Under the pieces are notes generated by a model that saw only the letters and a program-made list of their open reading frames with translations, was not told where the DNA came from and did no database searches. DNA of 64,000 nt from Ignavibacteria bacterium (GTDB lineage Bacteria > Bacteroidota > Ignavibacteria > Ignavibacteriales > SURF-24): the NCBI GenBank assembly GCA_025612245.1, contig JAAXKQ010000003.1, forward strand, positions 364,977 through 428,976. Direction: 5' to 3'. Both the position numbers and the translations under genes were made by a program. Of the stretch, positions 7,630-16,970 are shown one piece after another (position 1 is the stretch's first letter; the number at the start of each line of letters is the position of its first letter).

Positions 7630-9000
7630 TTACTGATAAGCATCTGAATATTCAATCAGGTCGTACCTTGTCACAAGGTCAACTAACCTGCCGTATTCAG
7701 CAACCAGGACCGCAGTTGTGCGCGTAAGGTGCTTTTTAAGCTCTGCAATGTCGGCATTCACGTCAAGTACGGGAAAGGTCTCAATCATAAGCTTTGAGAC
7801 TTCCTCTTCCATCATGGCCGGGTTTTCCAGTACGGCAGCCATGAACTTCGGCTCGCGGAGGCTTCCAACTGCATGGCCCCCGTCCATTACAGGAAGCTGT
7901 GAGATCCCCTTCTCATTCATCAGCTTAATTGCCGACTTAATTTTGTCGCGTGCTTCAACAAAGATGAGGTTTTTAATGTTTCCCGATCTTTTTGCTTTTG
8001 ATATATCGCCAAGCGTTCTGGCTGCATTAAGGAGCAATCTTTTCTCCCTGAGCCATTCCTCATTGTGAAACTTGGAGAGGTAGCGTTCCCCGGTATCACT
8101 TACTACAAAAACCAGCACGTCACTTTCACTTAATTCCTGTGCAATCTTGAGCGCAACGTGGAGGTTAGTGCCCGTACTGCCGCCGCAGAAGATCCCTTCC
8201 TCGCGCGTAAGCTTGCGCGCGGCGGCAAATGACTGTTTATCGCTGACCGTTACAATCTCATCTATATACTGGAAATGAACGTTCTCGGGGATGCAGTCCT
8301 GCCCGATTCCTTCAACCAGATACGGAGTCCCTTCGGTAATTACGCCGTATTCCTTGAATTCCTTGAAGATTGAGCCTACGGGATCGGCAGCAATAACTTT
8401 AATATTCGGGTTCTTTTCTTTGAGGAACCTGCCCGTTCCGCTTATGGTGCCTCCCGTTCCGATATTGGTTACAAAGTGAGTAATCTTCCCGTCCGTCTGG
8501 CGCCAGAGCTCGGGACCCGTGGTTTTATAGTGTATGGCAGGGTTCGACGGGTTTGAATACTGGTACATGAATACCGAATTTGAGGTCTCACCGGCAATTC
8601 TTTTGGCAACGTTCACGTAGTACTCGGGACTCTCGGGTTTGACCGCATTTGAGACCACAATCACCTCAGCACCCAGGGCCTTGAGGTAGTTAATTTTTTC
8701 GACGCTTACCTTGTCGGTGCATACAAAAAGCGACTTATAGCCCTTGACTGCGGCAGCCAGAGCAAGGCCTATACCCGTATTTCCGCTTGTAGCTTCGATG
8801 ATGGTTCCGCCGGGCATAAGAGCGCCCCTTTTTTCCGCGTCCTCAACCATGGACATTCCAATGCGGTCCTTGACGCTTCCGCCCGGGTTAAAAGATTCCA
8901 GCTTGGCAAAGATCTGGGGCTTAAGCCCCCTGTTTACCCTCTGGAGCTTTATTAAGGGAGTATTACCCACGAGCTCCAGTATGTTATTTTTATATTCCAT
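7630..9000 (-). CDS. cbs: Cystathionine beta-synthase with C-terminal CBS pair
   Basis: This fold-type II PLP enzyme condenses serine (or an activated serine) with homocysteine. The N-terminal catalytic part (about residues 1-320) has NPGGSVKDRIG with the PLP lysine K44, EATSGNTGIGLA and the phosphate-binding GTGGTISGTGRF. The remainder (about 340-456) forms two CBS motifs ending TRYDLIEYSDA, a regulatory domain that in other CBS proteins binds adenosyl ligands. A plain cysteine synthase would lack this tail. GAGGG precedes the ATG. It leads the operon with the gamma-lyase. Confidence 0.92.
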   Translation of the reverse strand: MEYKNNILELVGNTPLIKLQRVNRGLKPQIFAKLESFNPGGSVKDRIGMSMVEDAEKRGALMPGGTIIEATSGNTGIGLALAAAVKGYKSLFVCTDKVSVEKINYLKALGAEVIVVSNAVKPESPEYYVNVAKRIAGETSNSVFMYQYSNPSNPAIHYKTTGPELWRQTDGKITHFVTNIGTGGTISGTGRFLKEKNPNIKVIAADPVGSIFKEFKEYGVITEGTPYLVEGIGQDCIPENVHFQYIDEIVTVSDKQSFAAARKLTREEGIFCGGSTGTNLHVALKIAQELSESDVLVFVVSDTGERYLSKFHNEEWLREKRLLLNAARTLGDISKAKRSGNIKNLIFVEARDKIKSAIKLMNEKGISQLPVMDGGHAVGSLREPKFMAAVLENPAMMEEEVSKLMIETFPVLDVNADIAELKKHLTRTTAVLVAEYGRLVDLVTRYDLIEYSDAYQ

Positions 9001-9039
9001 TTTGTGCCCTCTTTTTCGCGTTATTGATCCGACATTAGA

Positions 9040-9060
9040 GCGGGTATGCTGTCATACCGC
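9040..9060 (-). promoter_or_regulatory. Inverted repeat in the leader of the cystathionine beta-synthase operon
   Basis: GGTATG and CATACC, flanked by further GC pairs, form a 6-8 bp dyad with a 4-base centre. It lies 40 bases upstream of the start codon and just downstream of a TATAAT (minus strand, 9080-9085), whose -35 partner is poor. It could be an operator or a small leader hairpin; the role is inference. Confidence 0.35.
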
Positions 9061-9198
9061 CTTAAACGACATATTTTCTATTATAACGAGAAAAATTCTT
9101 AAAGAAAAGGATCCAGATGAAGGACAGACGTCGTAATCAATGCGACACGGATTGAATCATTGTAAGCAAATTATCGGGCGCTAGGATTGGGGTTATTT

Positions 9199-9726
9199 TC
9201 AGTCTGATTTGACAACAAAAAGAGTATCTTTTGCAACGTGCCCGTGCCAGTAGGATCTGTAAGTTGCAATTATTTTGTCGCCTCCCCGGCTCACCTCAAC
9301 AGTGTGATTATGGGCAACTGGAATGCTGCGTTCGGGATTGTAGAGTCTGTACTTCAATATTTTTAAGTAAGGAGTGATATTATCGGCGTGCTGAAGCCAT
9401 CCTGTATCGTCATCCAAATAAAACTTCTCCCTGTCGCCTTTAAGGGTTTCAACTTCAAAAGATAATTCGCTGCCCTGGGCGGGGCAGGGTTTACAATCGG
9501 CACGGTTAAACTCAGCAACAAAAAAGGCCAGCGTATCATTCGAATGGAGTGTGTTAATTCTACTTATTTCCGGAAAGGTAATTCCATGAAACTTGGTTAA
9601 ATAATACTTGCTGAAATGAACTATTGGATCCCTTGCATAAAATCCTTCCAGCCGGTCCTCATTTTCAACCATGTTGCACGAATTAAAAAGAAGCAGAAGC
9701 GAAAAAAGAATAAAATGTTTTGCCAT
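9199..9726 (-). CDS. Hypothetical lipoprotein
   Basis: The 175-residue product begins with a short signal peptide and a lipobox, LLLFNSC, so Cys17 is the likely lipidated residue. The mature part contains ADCKPCPAQGSEL with a CxxC pair, and a predicted beta-rich remainder. I recognise no family. GGAG precedes the ATG. It is separated from fmt by 68 bases and could be cotranscribed with it. The CxxC is not in a thioredoxin-like context, so I assign no redox role. Confidence 0.7.
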   Translation of the reverse strand: MAKHFILFSLLLLFNSCNMVENEDRLEGFYARDPIVHFSKYYLTKFHGITFPEISRINTLHSNDTLAFFVAEFNRADCKPCPAQGSELSFEVETLKGDREKFYLDDDTGWLQHADNITPYLKILKYRLYNPERSIPVAHNHTVEVSRGGDKIIATYRSYWHGHVAKDTLFVVKSD

Positions 9727-9794
9727 TTAATCTCCACCGGCTTATAACAAACTGCCTGCGATTTGCTTAGCGCAGCCTTAGAATACTTGTGGCT

Positions 9795-10694
9795 TTAGAA
9801 TTTATATCCCCTTAAGAACTCTTCTATTCCCATGCGCCTGCGCCCTTCAATCTGGACTTCAAGAAGGTCTAATGCGTCAGTGCCGCAGCCTATTGTGGCT
9901 TCCGTTTTGGTCCGGAATATTTCACCCGGGGAAAGCTTCCTTTGGCAGTTTATAGTGGATCTGTAAATCTTAATAACTTTGCCGTTATGCGTGAAAAAAG
10001 CGCCTGGATGAGGCGAAAGCCCGCGTATGAGGTCGTGTATCTGAACGGCAGGCTTATTCCAGTCTATCTGCGCCGTTTCTTTTGTAATCTTTGGAGCTGG
10101 AGTTGCAGTTGCATCATCCTGCTTTTCAACCGGCACATTTCCCTTTTCTATCAGTTCTATGGTCCTCAGAACAAGCTCTGCTCCAATAGGACTCATCTTG
10201 TCGTGCAGGCTCCCGAAGTCATCACCTTCCAGGATTTCCACTTTCTCCCTCAAGATCACATTTCCCGTATCGACCTTGTCCTGAAGGAAAAAAGTTGTAA
10301 GCCCGGTTTCCTTTTCCCCTTTGATTATTGCCCACTGTATTGGCGCCGCCCCGCGGTATTTCGGCAATAAAGAGCCGTGCAGGTTAAACGCCCCCCTTGG
10401 AGGAATTGAATATACTTCTTTGGGAAGTATCCTGAAAGCCACGATTACAAAAAGATCTGCCTGAAGCTCTTTCAGGCGGCTGATAAAACTTTCATCTTTA
10501 AGTGAAACTGGCTGAAGCACCTCTATGTTATTCTTAAGTGCGAACTCCTTTACGGGCGTAAATGTTACTTTCTGCCCGCGGCCCCTTTCTTTATCCGGTG
10601 TAGTAACAGCTGCCACAACACTATGCCGGCTTTCGATTAGCGCCTTCAGGGAAGGTATCGCAAAGTCGGGGGTTCCCATAAATATTATCTTCAT
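9795..10694 (-). CDS. fmt: Methionyl-tRNA formyltransferase
   Basis: This enzyme formylates Met on initiator tRNA using 10-formyltetrahydrofolate. The 299-residue protein begins MKIIFMGTPDFA and carries the signature NLHGSLLPKYRGAAPIQW (about 104-117), with the catalytic Asn and His, and LQDKVDTGNVI with the catalytic Asp. The length is slightly below that of E. coli Fmt (315). Peptide deformylase lies 20 bases upstream, the usual def-fmt pairing. Confidence 0.96.
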   Translation of the reverse strand: MKIIFMGTPDFAIPSLKALIESRHSVVAAVTTPDKERGRGQKVTFTPVKEFALKNNIEVLQPVSLKDESFISRLKELQADLFVIVAFRILPKEVYSIPPRGAFNLHGSLLPKYRGAAPIQWAIIKGEKETGLTTFFLQDKVDTGNVILREKVEILEGDDFGSLHDKMSPIGAELVLRTIELIEKGNVPVEKQDDATATPAPKITKETAQIDWNKPAVQIHDLIRGLSPHPGAFFTHNGKVIKIYRSTINCQRKLSPGEIFRTKTEATIGCGTDALDLLEVQIEGRRRMGIEEFLRGYKF

Positions 10695-10714
10695 TTCAAA
10701 ATTTCCGGAATGGT

Positions 10715-11263
10715 TTAATCTTTGTCTGCTATAGGGTAGTCAACATCAATCTTGCGGCTTTTAATTCTGTTGAGCTCTTTTTTTACCTGCTTTTTCTGCT
10801 CTTCGGAAATTTTATCCGTAAAGAATACGCCCAGCAGGTGATCGTACTCGTGCTGTATTACGCGTGCAAAGAGTTCATCTGCCTCCAGAGTCAATTCATT
10901 CATGTCGGTATCCTGGTACTTAACTTTTATCTCTTTTGGGCGGATTACTTCGGCTCTTAGATTCGGCACGCTAAGGCATCCTTCTTCCATCTGTATCTTA
11001 TCATCAGAGGTGAGAATGATCTTGGGATTGATCATTACGATAGGTTTAATTTTCTCGTAACCTTCAACCGGCGAAACATCAATTACAAAAATGGACTTAT
11101 TCAGACCCACCTGGTTTGCCGCCAGACCAATGCCGTTGGCATTGCGCATGGTTGCGAACATAGCCTTTATCTCCTTGATGGTCTGTATGTCAACATCAGT
11201 AACCGGTTTGGTTTTCTCTCTTAATATCCTGTCGCCGTAAATTGTTATTGGTAAAATCGACAT
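10715..11263 (-). CDS. def: Peptide deformylase
   Basis: This metallohydrolase removes the N-formyl group from new proteins. All three family motifs are present: GIGLAANQVG (44-53), EGCLSVP (94-100, with metal-ligand Cys96) and QHEYDHL (137-143, with two His ligands and the catalytic Glu). The length of 182 residues is typical. AGGAGAAGG precedes the ATG, and the stop of the upstream membrane protein is only eight bases away. Confidence 0.97.
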   Translation of the reverse strand: MSILPITIYGDRILREKTKPVTDVDIQTIKEIKAMFATMRNANGIGLAANQVGLNKSIFVIDVSPVEGYEKIKPIVMINPKIILTSDDKIQMEEGCLSVPNLRAEVIRPKEIKVKYQDTDMNELTLEADELFARVIQHEYDHLLGVFFTDKISEEQKKQVKKELNRIKSRKIDVDYPIADKD

Positions 11264-11271
11264 TCCTTCTC

Positions 11272-12174
11272 CTAAATGACTTCTTCAACCTGCGCGGGAA
11301 TGACCTGCGCATTAATATCCTTGTACAAAATGACTTCTGTAGCTGTAAACAGCATTTTTATTGATAACCTAAATATAATTAAGAATTGTTGAAGAATAAA
11401 GGTAAGAAGTAAGTAAAGGTAGTGGCTCTTTGGGAGCAGGTCATTTAAAAAATTATATACAATGGCACCCAGAGCGCCCATTATGGCAACGAGGAAAAAG
11501 ACCGTAAAGACGCGGCTGAAATTATCCTTTAGAAATCCCATTAAAGGATATATTTCCGGGAATATTCTGCTGCTGTCCTTAGTTCCAAGGGCAACCTTCA
11601 GGTAATCACCCACAGCGGTTACCATTCCAAGCAGGAATATCAAAAACAGGTAGCGTGAGGCTCTTAATATGAATTCAAAGATGATCTTCTCCTGGTCTGC
11701 AAACATGTAGCTCAGCAGCTTCCCCGTAATGTCGTTTAATTCGAAGGCCAGTGAATAAAACACCACGGACAAAAGAAGAACCTTTGTAAATCTGTACCAA
11801 TACTTGACACCCCCGTAGAAGAAATCGACGTAATGGTCTTTCTTTGTATTGTTGTAAATTGAAATAAGACCGCCTAGGAAAAACGTCTGTATCAGGACGT
11901 AAATTCCTGCAACGCCGTAAATCATGTACGGAATTTCGCCTATATTGGTACCGTAGAGGTTCCTGAACTGAAGATACCATATATAGTCGAAGCCGTAGCT
12001 CAGGCTGTCGCTGATGGCTGAATGCTGGAGGTTATCATTAAGCAGGTAAAAAACCGGAAGCGAAAGTACAATCGAGAAGGCCAGGTTGGCTCCCCAGTAA
12101 AGCCAGATAAACCTGTAATTTTTCCATATGAGCCTTATTGCCGGGCGAAATATTTCCTTTATGTGCAAAATCAT
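11272..12174 (-). CDS. Six-helix integral membrane protein of unknown function
   Basis: This 300-residue hydrophobic protein has about six predicted membrane segments, starting near residues 22-44 (FIWLYWGANLAF...) and ending near YLYLLLTFILQQFLIIF. I recognise no family and see no catalytic motif. Its ATG overlaps the TGA stop of the M1 peptidase gene by four bases, so translation is coupled. The peptidase also ends in a hydrophobic stretch, so a membrane complex of the two is plausible but unproven. def follows eight bases later. Confidence 0.8.
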   Translation of the reverse strand: MILHIKEIFRPAIRLIWKNYRFIWLYWGANLAFSIVLSLPVFYLLNDNLQHSAISDSLSYGFDYIWYLQFRNLYGTNIGEIPYMIYGVAGIYVLIQTFFLGGLISIYNNTKKDHYVDFFYGGVKYWYRFTKVLLLSVVFYSLAFELNDITGKLLSYMFADQEKIIFEFILRASRYLFLIFLLGMVTAVGDYLKVALGTKDSSRIFPEIYPLMGFLKDNFSRVFTVFFLVAIMGALGAIVYNFLNDLLPKSHYLYLLLTFILQQFLIIFRLSIKMLFTATEVILYKDINAQVIPAQVEEVI

Positions 12175-14168
12175 GCGATACTGCTAATTATTAACAAAAG
12201 ATTCTGAATCCAGAAAAGCCAGCGTACGGAAAGATTCATGCTTCCGCCGTACTGTTCATGAATCAGGTAAGAATTATTTGCGTAATTAAGATCCATTATG
12301 TTTTTCCTGAATGGATCTATTTCTGCGCCAATGACCTTGTTGCGGGTCCTGAAAATCATTTTCTTCCATCTCTCCTCACCGTTCCACTTCTGAAAGAGAG
12401 TATCTTTTTCAGTATACAAAGCCACCTCCTCTTTGAAGGCGCCGTCGCCCAGCCTCTCGGCCATGACCTCATATTCACCGGAATTGCCGGTAGTTTTCAC
12501 ATAATCTATCCTGTAGTCGAATGTAGATGAAGACGAGTAAAGGTTTCTAAAAAACCAGCCCATATCCTCACCCGAATGCTTCGCCACCGTACTTATAAAA
12601 TCTTTTCCCTCGGGATGAGTAAACCTGTAGGTGTTGAAGAAATCCTTCAGAATCTCCAGCACTTTCTCGCGCCCCAGGTACCTTTCCAGGGAGATCAGCA
12701 TGAGTTCCGGTTTATAGTAGCCTGAAACCGAATAGCTTTCAGTGTCGGGTAGTTTGTATGAAGTATCCGCAATTGCCGATAAAGAAGGGTTTCTGTAGTA
12801 GCCTGCAAGTGCCTGCATGCCTTCCGGCACCGGATAGCGGCCAAGCGTATAGACCAGCGGAAGCTCACTATAGGAAAGGAAATCCAGTCCGAATACCGGG
12901 TAGTAGCCAAAAAGCTTAAAGTTAATGAGGGCTTTGCCGTAATAATGGTTCAGTATTTTTCCCGTCAGGTACGATGCGAGTCCCTCATCCAGCCAGGCTT
13001 CGTAGACTTCATTGTTTGCCACCATTCCGTAGAAATACTGGTGCGTAAATTCATGGATGGTGACCATTTCAGGCGACAGCGTTTCGAGCGGCGAAAACAG
13101 GTCGCTTCTTACCGTAATAAGCCCCGGGTATTCCATGCCGCGTGAACGGCTCGTCTTCGGCAGATCGACAAGTGTAATTGTCCTGTATGGATACGGCCCA
13201 ATATATCTTTCAAAAAATGAAAGCGAATTTTCTACCGCCTTTATGTAGCGCTCAAGGTATTTTTCGTTCTCGGGCTGCACGTAGGCTTTAATTAAAATCC
13301 GGCTCTTGTCGCCTCTTAAGAAGCTCGTGCTTTTATAAATTATATTATCTGAGGCCATCCAGGCAAAGTCGTGTATGCCGGACTGCCTGAAAGAATATGA
13401 CGTTCTGCCGCCGCTGATGTTTTTCTTTTCGGATTCCACCCCGGCTGCTGCAACGCTGTACTTGTCCGGCAAGGTAATTTGTACCTCATAATTCCCGAAA
13501 TCCGCAAAGAAATTGGTAAAAGGATGGTACTCGCTGCATATCCATTCCTTACCCGTAAAGACTCCGGCTTTTATGAACCACTGAGAGATGAAATAAAAAT
13601 CCCTTCCCGCGGCGTAGCCGAACCTGTGAAGTGATTTTGGGACGGGCATTCTGTAGGTAAATTTAAGAGTCACAGAATCCCCCGGGTTAACAGGCCTGTC
13701 GAGCGCCACCCTGGCTACCGTGCTGTCGAAAGGGTTCAGTGATTCAGTATGAACGTATTGCATCTCAAGCTTTTTATCACCCAGCAGGATATCCTTAAAA
13801 ACAATGCCTGAGCGGTAATCGTCCGAAAACTCAGATTCACGTCCCTTAAAAAACTGAGTCCTGGAATTCCTGAAAGCGTTTGGATAAAGGTGCAGCATGA
13901 TTTCTGTGGCGAGACTGCCGGTTTTGTTTATCCAGGTCATTTCCTCACTGACATTCAGTGTCCGGGAAGAAGGAATAAGTTCAGCTTTGATTTTGTAATT
14001 GGCAACAGAAGGGACAGGCGTATTTTCCAGGATTCCGTTCCTGTAACCTTTTCCTTCAGAAGCCGGGCTGCTGCTTTTGGATAGTAAGCGCTCCCCCCAG
14101 CCTGAATTATTCAGGTATGTAAGTCCTGCAAATACAACAACAACGAAAATGAGTAAGAGTTTCTTCAT
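12171..14168 (-). CDS. M1-family metallopeptidase (aminopeptidase-like), membrane-anchored or exported
   Basis: This zinc peptidase has the gluzincin signature HEFTHQYF (about 372-379) followed by an NEVYEAWLDEGLASYLTG helix that supplies the third zinc ligand Glu. RGMEYPGLI occupies the position of the M1 GAMEN exopeptidase motif. The N-terminus (KKLLLIFVVVVFAG) is a signal peptide or anchor. The frame is open to 14237, but ATG at 14168 directly precedes the hydrophobic segment and is preferred, despite a weak ribosome binding site. The C-terminus ends in another hydrophobic run (WLFWIQNLLLIISSIA), unusual for soluble M1 enzymes. It overlaps the next gene by four bases. Family assignment is firm; the substrate is unknown. 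Confidence 0.88.
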   Translation of the reverse strand: MKKLLLIFVVVVFAGLTYLNNSGWGERLLSKSSSPASEGKGYRNGILENTPVPSVANYKIKAELIPSSRTLNVSEEMTWINKTGSLATEIMLHLYPNAFRNSRTQFFKGRESEFSDDYRSGIVFKDILLGDKKLEMQYVHTESLNPFDSTVARVALDRPVNPGDSVTLKFTYRMPVPKSLHRFGYAAGRDFYFISQWFIKAGVFTGKEWICSEYHPFTNFFADFGNYEVQITLPDKYSVAAAGVESEKKNISGGRTSYSFRQSGIHDFAWMASDNIIYKSTSFLRGDKSRILIKAYVQPENEKYLERYIKAVENSLSFFERYIGPYPYRTITLVDLPKTSRSRGMEYPGLITVRSDLFSPLETLSPEMVTIHEFTHQYFYGMVANNEVYEAWLDEGLASYLTGKILNHYYGKALINFKLFGYYPVFGLDFLSYSELPLVYTLGRYPVPEGMQALAGYYRNPSLSAIADTSYKLPDTESYSVSGYYKPELMLISLERYLGREKVLEILKDFFNTYRFTHPEGKDFISTVAKHSGEDMGWFFRNLYSSSSTFDYRIDYVKTTGNSGEYEVMAERLGDGAFKEEVALYTEKDTLFQKWNGEERWKKMIFRTRNKVIGAEIDPFRKNIMDLNYANNSYLIHEQYGGSMNLSVRWLFWIQNLLLIISSIA

Positions 14169-14340
14169 TGCCCGTTTATCTGATTTTTGTTCTTTCCAAG
14201 CGCCAATTATAAAAACTGCCTGGTCAAAAATAAGCACGTTTTTGCGTTAAAACAAAATGACGCTCCTATAATAATTTCCGGCAGGAGCACGAATGGTACG
14301 GGGGGGATAAGTTGTGAATTTTAAGTTTCGAATGGGGGGA

Positions 14341-14371
14341 AATAAAAAACCCGCCATTTTCTGGCGGGTTT
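14341..14371 (-). terminator. Rho-independent terminator of the first hsp20 gene
   Basis: A perfect nine-base stem, AACCCGCCA / TGGCGGGTT, with a five-base loop is followed on the minus strand by T-rich sequence (TTTTTTATT overlapping the stem end). It lies about 15 bases after the stop codon at 14386. Confidence 0.92.
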
Positions 14372-14385
14372 CAAGAAAGGAGATA

Positions 14386-14784
14386 TTACTTTATCTCTAT
14401 TGTTTTGGGTTTTAATCTTTCGTGTTTCGGCATGTGTATAATAAGCTGTCCGTTTTCCAGACGGGCGTCTATCTTCGAATCATCCACACCGTCGGAAATG
14501 TGGAACTTGCGGTAAAAGTTGCCTATCTGTGTCTCATTGAGAATATATCTCTGGCTGATCCTTTCGTTGTAATCAATCCTGCCCATAATTATCAGGTCGC
14601 CGTCTTCAAGCTTTATCCTTACATTCTCCTTTGAAACTCCGGGCATATCGGCAATTAACGTATAGGCTTCATCTGTTTCATATATGTCTACCAAAGGACC
14701 AACCCAGCTTTCTTTTTCCAGCGCTTCATCCCAGGTGGTCTTCTGTGTTTCCTGTACCTGAACGAGATCCTTATTGTTTTCCAT
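14386..14784 (-). CDS. Small heat-shock protein Hsp20 (alpha-crystallin family)
   Basis: This ATP-independent holdase has 132 residues from ATG 14784, which is preceded by AGGAGGAG; the frame is open to 14826, but that upstream start lacks such a site. The alpha-crystallin domain covers about residues 25-130, with AYTLIADMPGVSKENVRIKLEDGDLIIMG and DGVDDSKIDARLENGQLIIHMPK. The C-terminal I-x-I-type tail is KTIEIK. It follows dnaK but has its own promoter-like sequence and terminator, so it is probably an independent unit. Confidence 0.93.
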   Translation of the reverse strand: MENNKDLVQVQETQKTTWDEALEKESWVGPLVDIYETDEAYTLIADMPGVSKENVRIKLEDGDLIIMGRIDYNERISQRYILNETQIGNFYRKFHISDGVDDSKIDARLENGQLIIHMPKHERLKPKTIEIK

Positions 14785-14828
14785 TTTTCTCCTCCTTTGT
14801 AAAATATTTATTTTTATAAAACTCATAG

Positions 14829-14862
14829 TTATACCGGTTCTGAAATCATTATTTCAAACTTT
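14829..14862 (-). promoter_or_regulatory. Candidate sigma-70 type promoter of hsp20 with overlapping dyad
   Basis: On the minus strand TTGAAA is followed after 18 bases by TATAAC, about 50 bases before the hsp20 start. A TGAAAT-AATG-ATTTCA inverted repeat (14841-14856) overlaps the -35 side and could be an operator. Spacing and hexamers are reasonable but not consensus. Confidence 0.45.
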
Positions 14863-14883
14863 TTTTGTAAACTGACAGGAAAG

Positions 14884-14929
14884 TAATTTTTTAGATCAGC
14901 AGGGCAGATTTTTTAAGTCCGCCCTGCTG
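14884..14929 (-). terminator. Hairpin after dnaK, probable terminator
   Basis: A perfect nine-base stem (CAGCAGGGC / GCCCTGCTG, 14897-14905 with 14921-14929) starts nine bases beyond the dnaK stop. The tail on the minus strand, ATCTAAAAAATT, is poor in T, so termination may be partial or the hairpin may protect the mRNA end. Confidence 0.55.
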
Positions 14930-14937
14930 CAGAATGA

Positions 14938-16887
14938 TTATTGTTTCTTCTTATTTTTCTCTTCATCATCAACAACCTCGTAGGAAGCATCCTGCACGTC
15001 TTTTTCTTTACCTGCCTCCTGCTGCTGCTGCTGGCTGCTGCCCTGAGCACCTGCGCCCGGCTGTCCCTGTGCGCCCTGTTGTGCGCCAGCCTGCTGGTAC
15101 ATCTGGGAGGCAACTTCGTTCCAGACCTTGTTGAGTGAATCGGTTGCAGCCTTAATGTTATCCGTATTATTGCTTGCAATAGCGTCTTCAACTTTCTTGA
15201 TTTCGCTTTCAAGCCTGTTCCTGGAATCGGCCGAGATCTTATCCTTCATTTCATCAAGCTGCTTTTTTGTCTGGAAGACAAGATTGTCGGCCTGGTTCTT
15301 GATCTCGATCCCTTCTTTTCTCTTTTTATCCTCTGCTGCATGAGCCTTGGCGGCATTTTTCATATTTTCGATTTCGTCCTTGCTCAAGCCGCTGGAAGAT
15401 GTGATCCTGATGCTCTGCTCTTTTCCGGTACCACGGTCCTTTGCACTTACGTGCAGAATACCGTTTGCATCTATGTCAAATGTCACTTCAATCTGAGGAA
15501 TGCCCCTTGGTGCAGGCGGAATTCCATCCAGGTGGAAGCGGCCCAAACTTCTGTTGTCCGAGGCCATCGACCTTTCGCCCTGCAGAACGTGGATTTCAAC
15601 CGAGGGCTGACTGTCGCTTGCCGTTGAAAATATTTCGCTCTTCTTCGTCGGTATTGTCGTATTTGAGGGAATCAGTGCAGTCATAACTCCACCCAGGGTT
15701 TCAATACCAAGCGACAAAGGAGTAACATCCAGCAAGAGGACGTCCTTTACGTCGCCTGTCAGTACGCCGCCCTGAATAGAGGCACCGATAGCAACAACTT
15801 CATCGGGGTTAACACCCTTGTGAGGCTCCTTGTTAAATAACTTCTTTACGAGTTCCTGTACTTTCGGAACTCTTGTAGACCCGCCGACTAAAATAACCTC
15901 ATCTATCTGTGAAGGAGTTACACCGGCATCGCGCATAGCTTTTTCGCAGGGTCCTGCTGTTCTTTCGATCAGGTCGTCGATGAGCTGTTCGAATTTAGCG
16001 CGTGAGATCGTGATATTTAAGTGTTTAGGACCTTCCTGTGTAGCTGTAATAAAAGGCAGATTAACGTCTGTCTGCAGAGAGTTGGACAGTTCTATCTTTG
16101 CCTTTTCAGCCGCTTCTTTGAGTCTCTGGAGGGCCATCGGGTCTTTTCTAAGGTCGATGCCTTCCTGTTTGTTGAATTCATCGGCCAGAAAGTCGATAAG
16201 CCTCTGGTCAAAGTCATCGCCGCCAAGATGTCCGTCACCGTTGGTGGACTTAACCTCAAAAACTCCCTCGCCAAGCTGGAGTATTGAAACGTCGAATGTA
16301 CCGCCGCCAAGGTCGTAGACGGCAACAAGCTCGTCTTTACCCTTTTTGTCGAGGCCGTATGCCAGCGCTGCGGCAGTAGGTTCGTTGATTATTCTTCTGA
16401 CCTTAAGGCCTGCGATCTCACCGGCGTCCTTGGTAGCCTGACGCTGTGAATCGTTGAAGTAAGCCGGAACCGTAATAACTGCTTCGGTTACTTCCTGGCC
16501 AAGGTAATCTTCGGCCGTCTTCTTCATCTTCTGAAGAATCATTGCACTGATTTCAGGTGGGGAATATACCCTGTCACCTATCTTAACACGTGCTGAGTTA
16601 GCGTCACCGGAAACGACCTGATAAGGCACTTTTGTCATCTCCGAGGTAACCTCATCCATCCTTCTACCCATGAATCTCTTTATAGAAAAGACTGTATTCT
16701 TCGGGTTCGTCACAGCCTGGCGCTTAGCAGCCTGGCCTACAAGTCTTTCTCCGTTTTTTGTAAAAGCAACTATAGATGGAGTTGTTCTACCGCCTTCGGA
16801 GTTGGGAATAACCACCGGGTCGTTACCTTCCATGACAGCTACGCACGAGTTAGTAGTACCCAAGTCAATTCCTATTATTTTTCCCAT
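14938..16887 (-). CDS. dnaK: Chaperone protein DnaK (Hsp70)
   Basis: This 649-residue ATP-dependent chaperone begins [21 protein letters not shown] (phosphate 1 motif) and contains [14 protein letters not shown] (phosphate 2) and a [11 protein letters not shown] adenosine motif. The substrate-binding domain follows, with [15 protein letters not shown] Gln/Gly/Ala-rich linker leads to the EVVDDE tail, here extended by a basic NKKKQ end. GGGGAG precedes the ATG. An hsp20 gene lies 83 bases upstream and another downstream. grpE, dnaJ and hrcA are not in the window. The hsp20 upstream carries a sigma-54 type promoter that may drive both. Confidence 0.98.
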   Translation of the reverse strand: MGKIIGIDLGTTNSCVAVMEGNDPVVIPNSEGGRTTPSIVAFTKNGERLVGQAAKRQAVTNPKNTVFSIKRFMGRRMDEVTSEMTKVPYQVVSGDANSARVKIGDRVYSPPEISAMILQKMKKTAEDYLGQEVTEAVITVPAYFNDSQRQATKDAGEIAGLKVRRIINEPTAAALAYGLDKKGKDELVAVYDLGGGTFDVSILQLGEGVFEVKSTNGDGHLGGDDFDQRLIDFLADEFNKQEGIDLRKDPMALQRLKEAAEKAKIELSNSLQTDVNLPFITATQEGPKHLNITISRAKFEQLIDDLIERTAGPCEKAMRDAGVTPSQIDEVILVGGSTRVPKVQELVKKLFNKEPHKGVNPDEVVAIGASIQGGVLTGDVKDVLLLDVTPLSLGIETLGGVMTALIPSNTTIPTKKSEIFSTASDSQPSVEIHVLQGERSMASDNRSLGRFHLDGIPPAPRGIPQIEVTFDIDANGILHVSAKDRGTGKEQSIRITSSSGLSKDEIENMKNAAKAHAAEDKKRKEGIEIKNQADNLVFQTKKQLDEMKDKISADSRNRLESEIKKVEDAIASNNTDNIKAATDSLNKVWNEVASQMYQQAGAQQGAQGQPGAGAQGSSQQQQQEAGKEKDVQDASYEVVDDEEKNKKKQ

Positions 16888-16917
16888 TCTTAATCTCCCC
16901 TTTCTTTGTTAGTAATT

Positions 16918-16953
16918 GCGGCAGAAACCGGTTTGGGATTGACTTTCTGCCGC
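16918..16953 (-). promoter_or_regulatory. Intercistronic hairpin between hsp20 and dnaK
   Basis: A perfect ten-base inverted repeat (GCGGCAGAAA / TTTCTGCCGC) with a 16-base loop lies in the 83-base gap between the two chaperone genes. No T-run follows on the minus strand, so I read it as an mRNA processing or stabilising element, or a weak terminator that changes the hsp20:dnaK ratio, rather than a full stop. Confidence 0.5.
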
Positions 16954-16970
16954 CCTTCTCATGCCATAAG

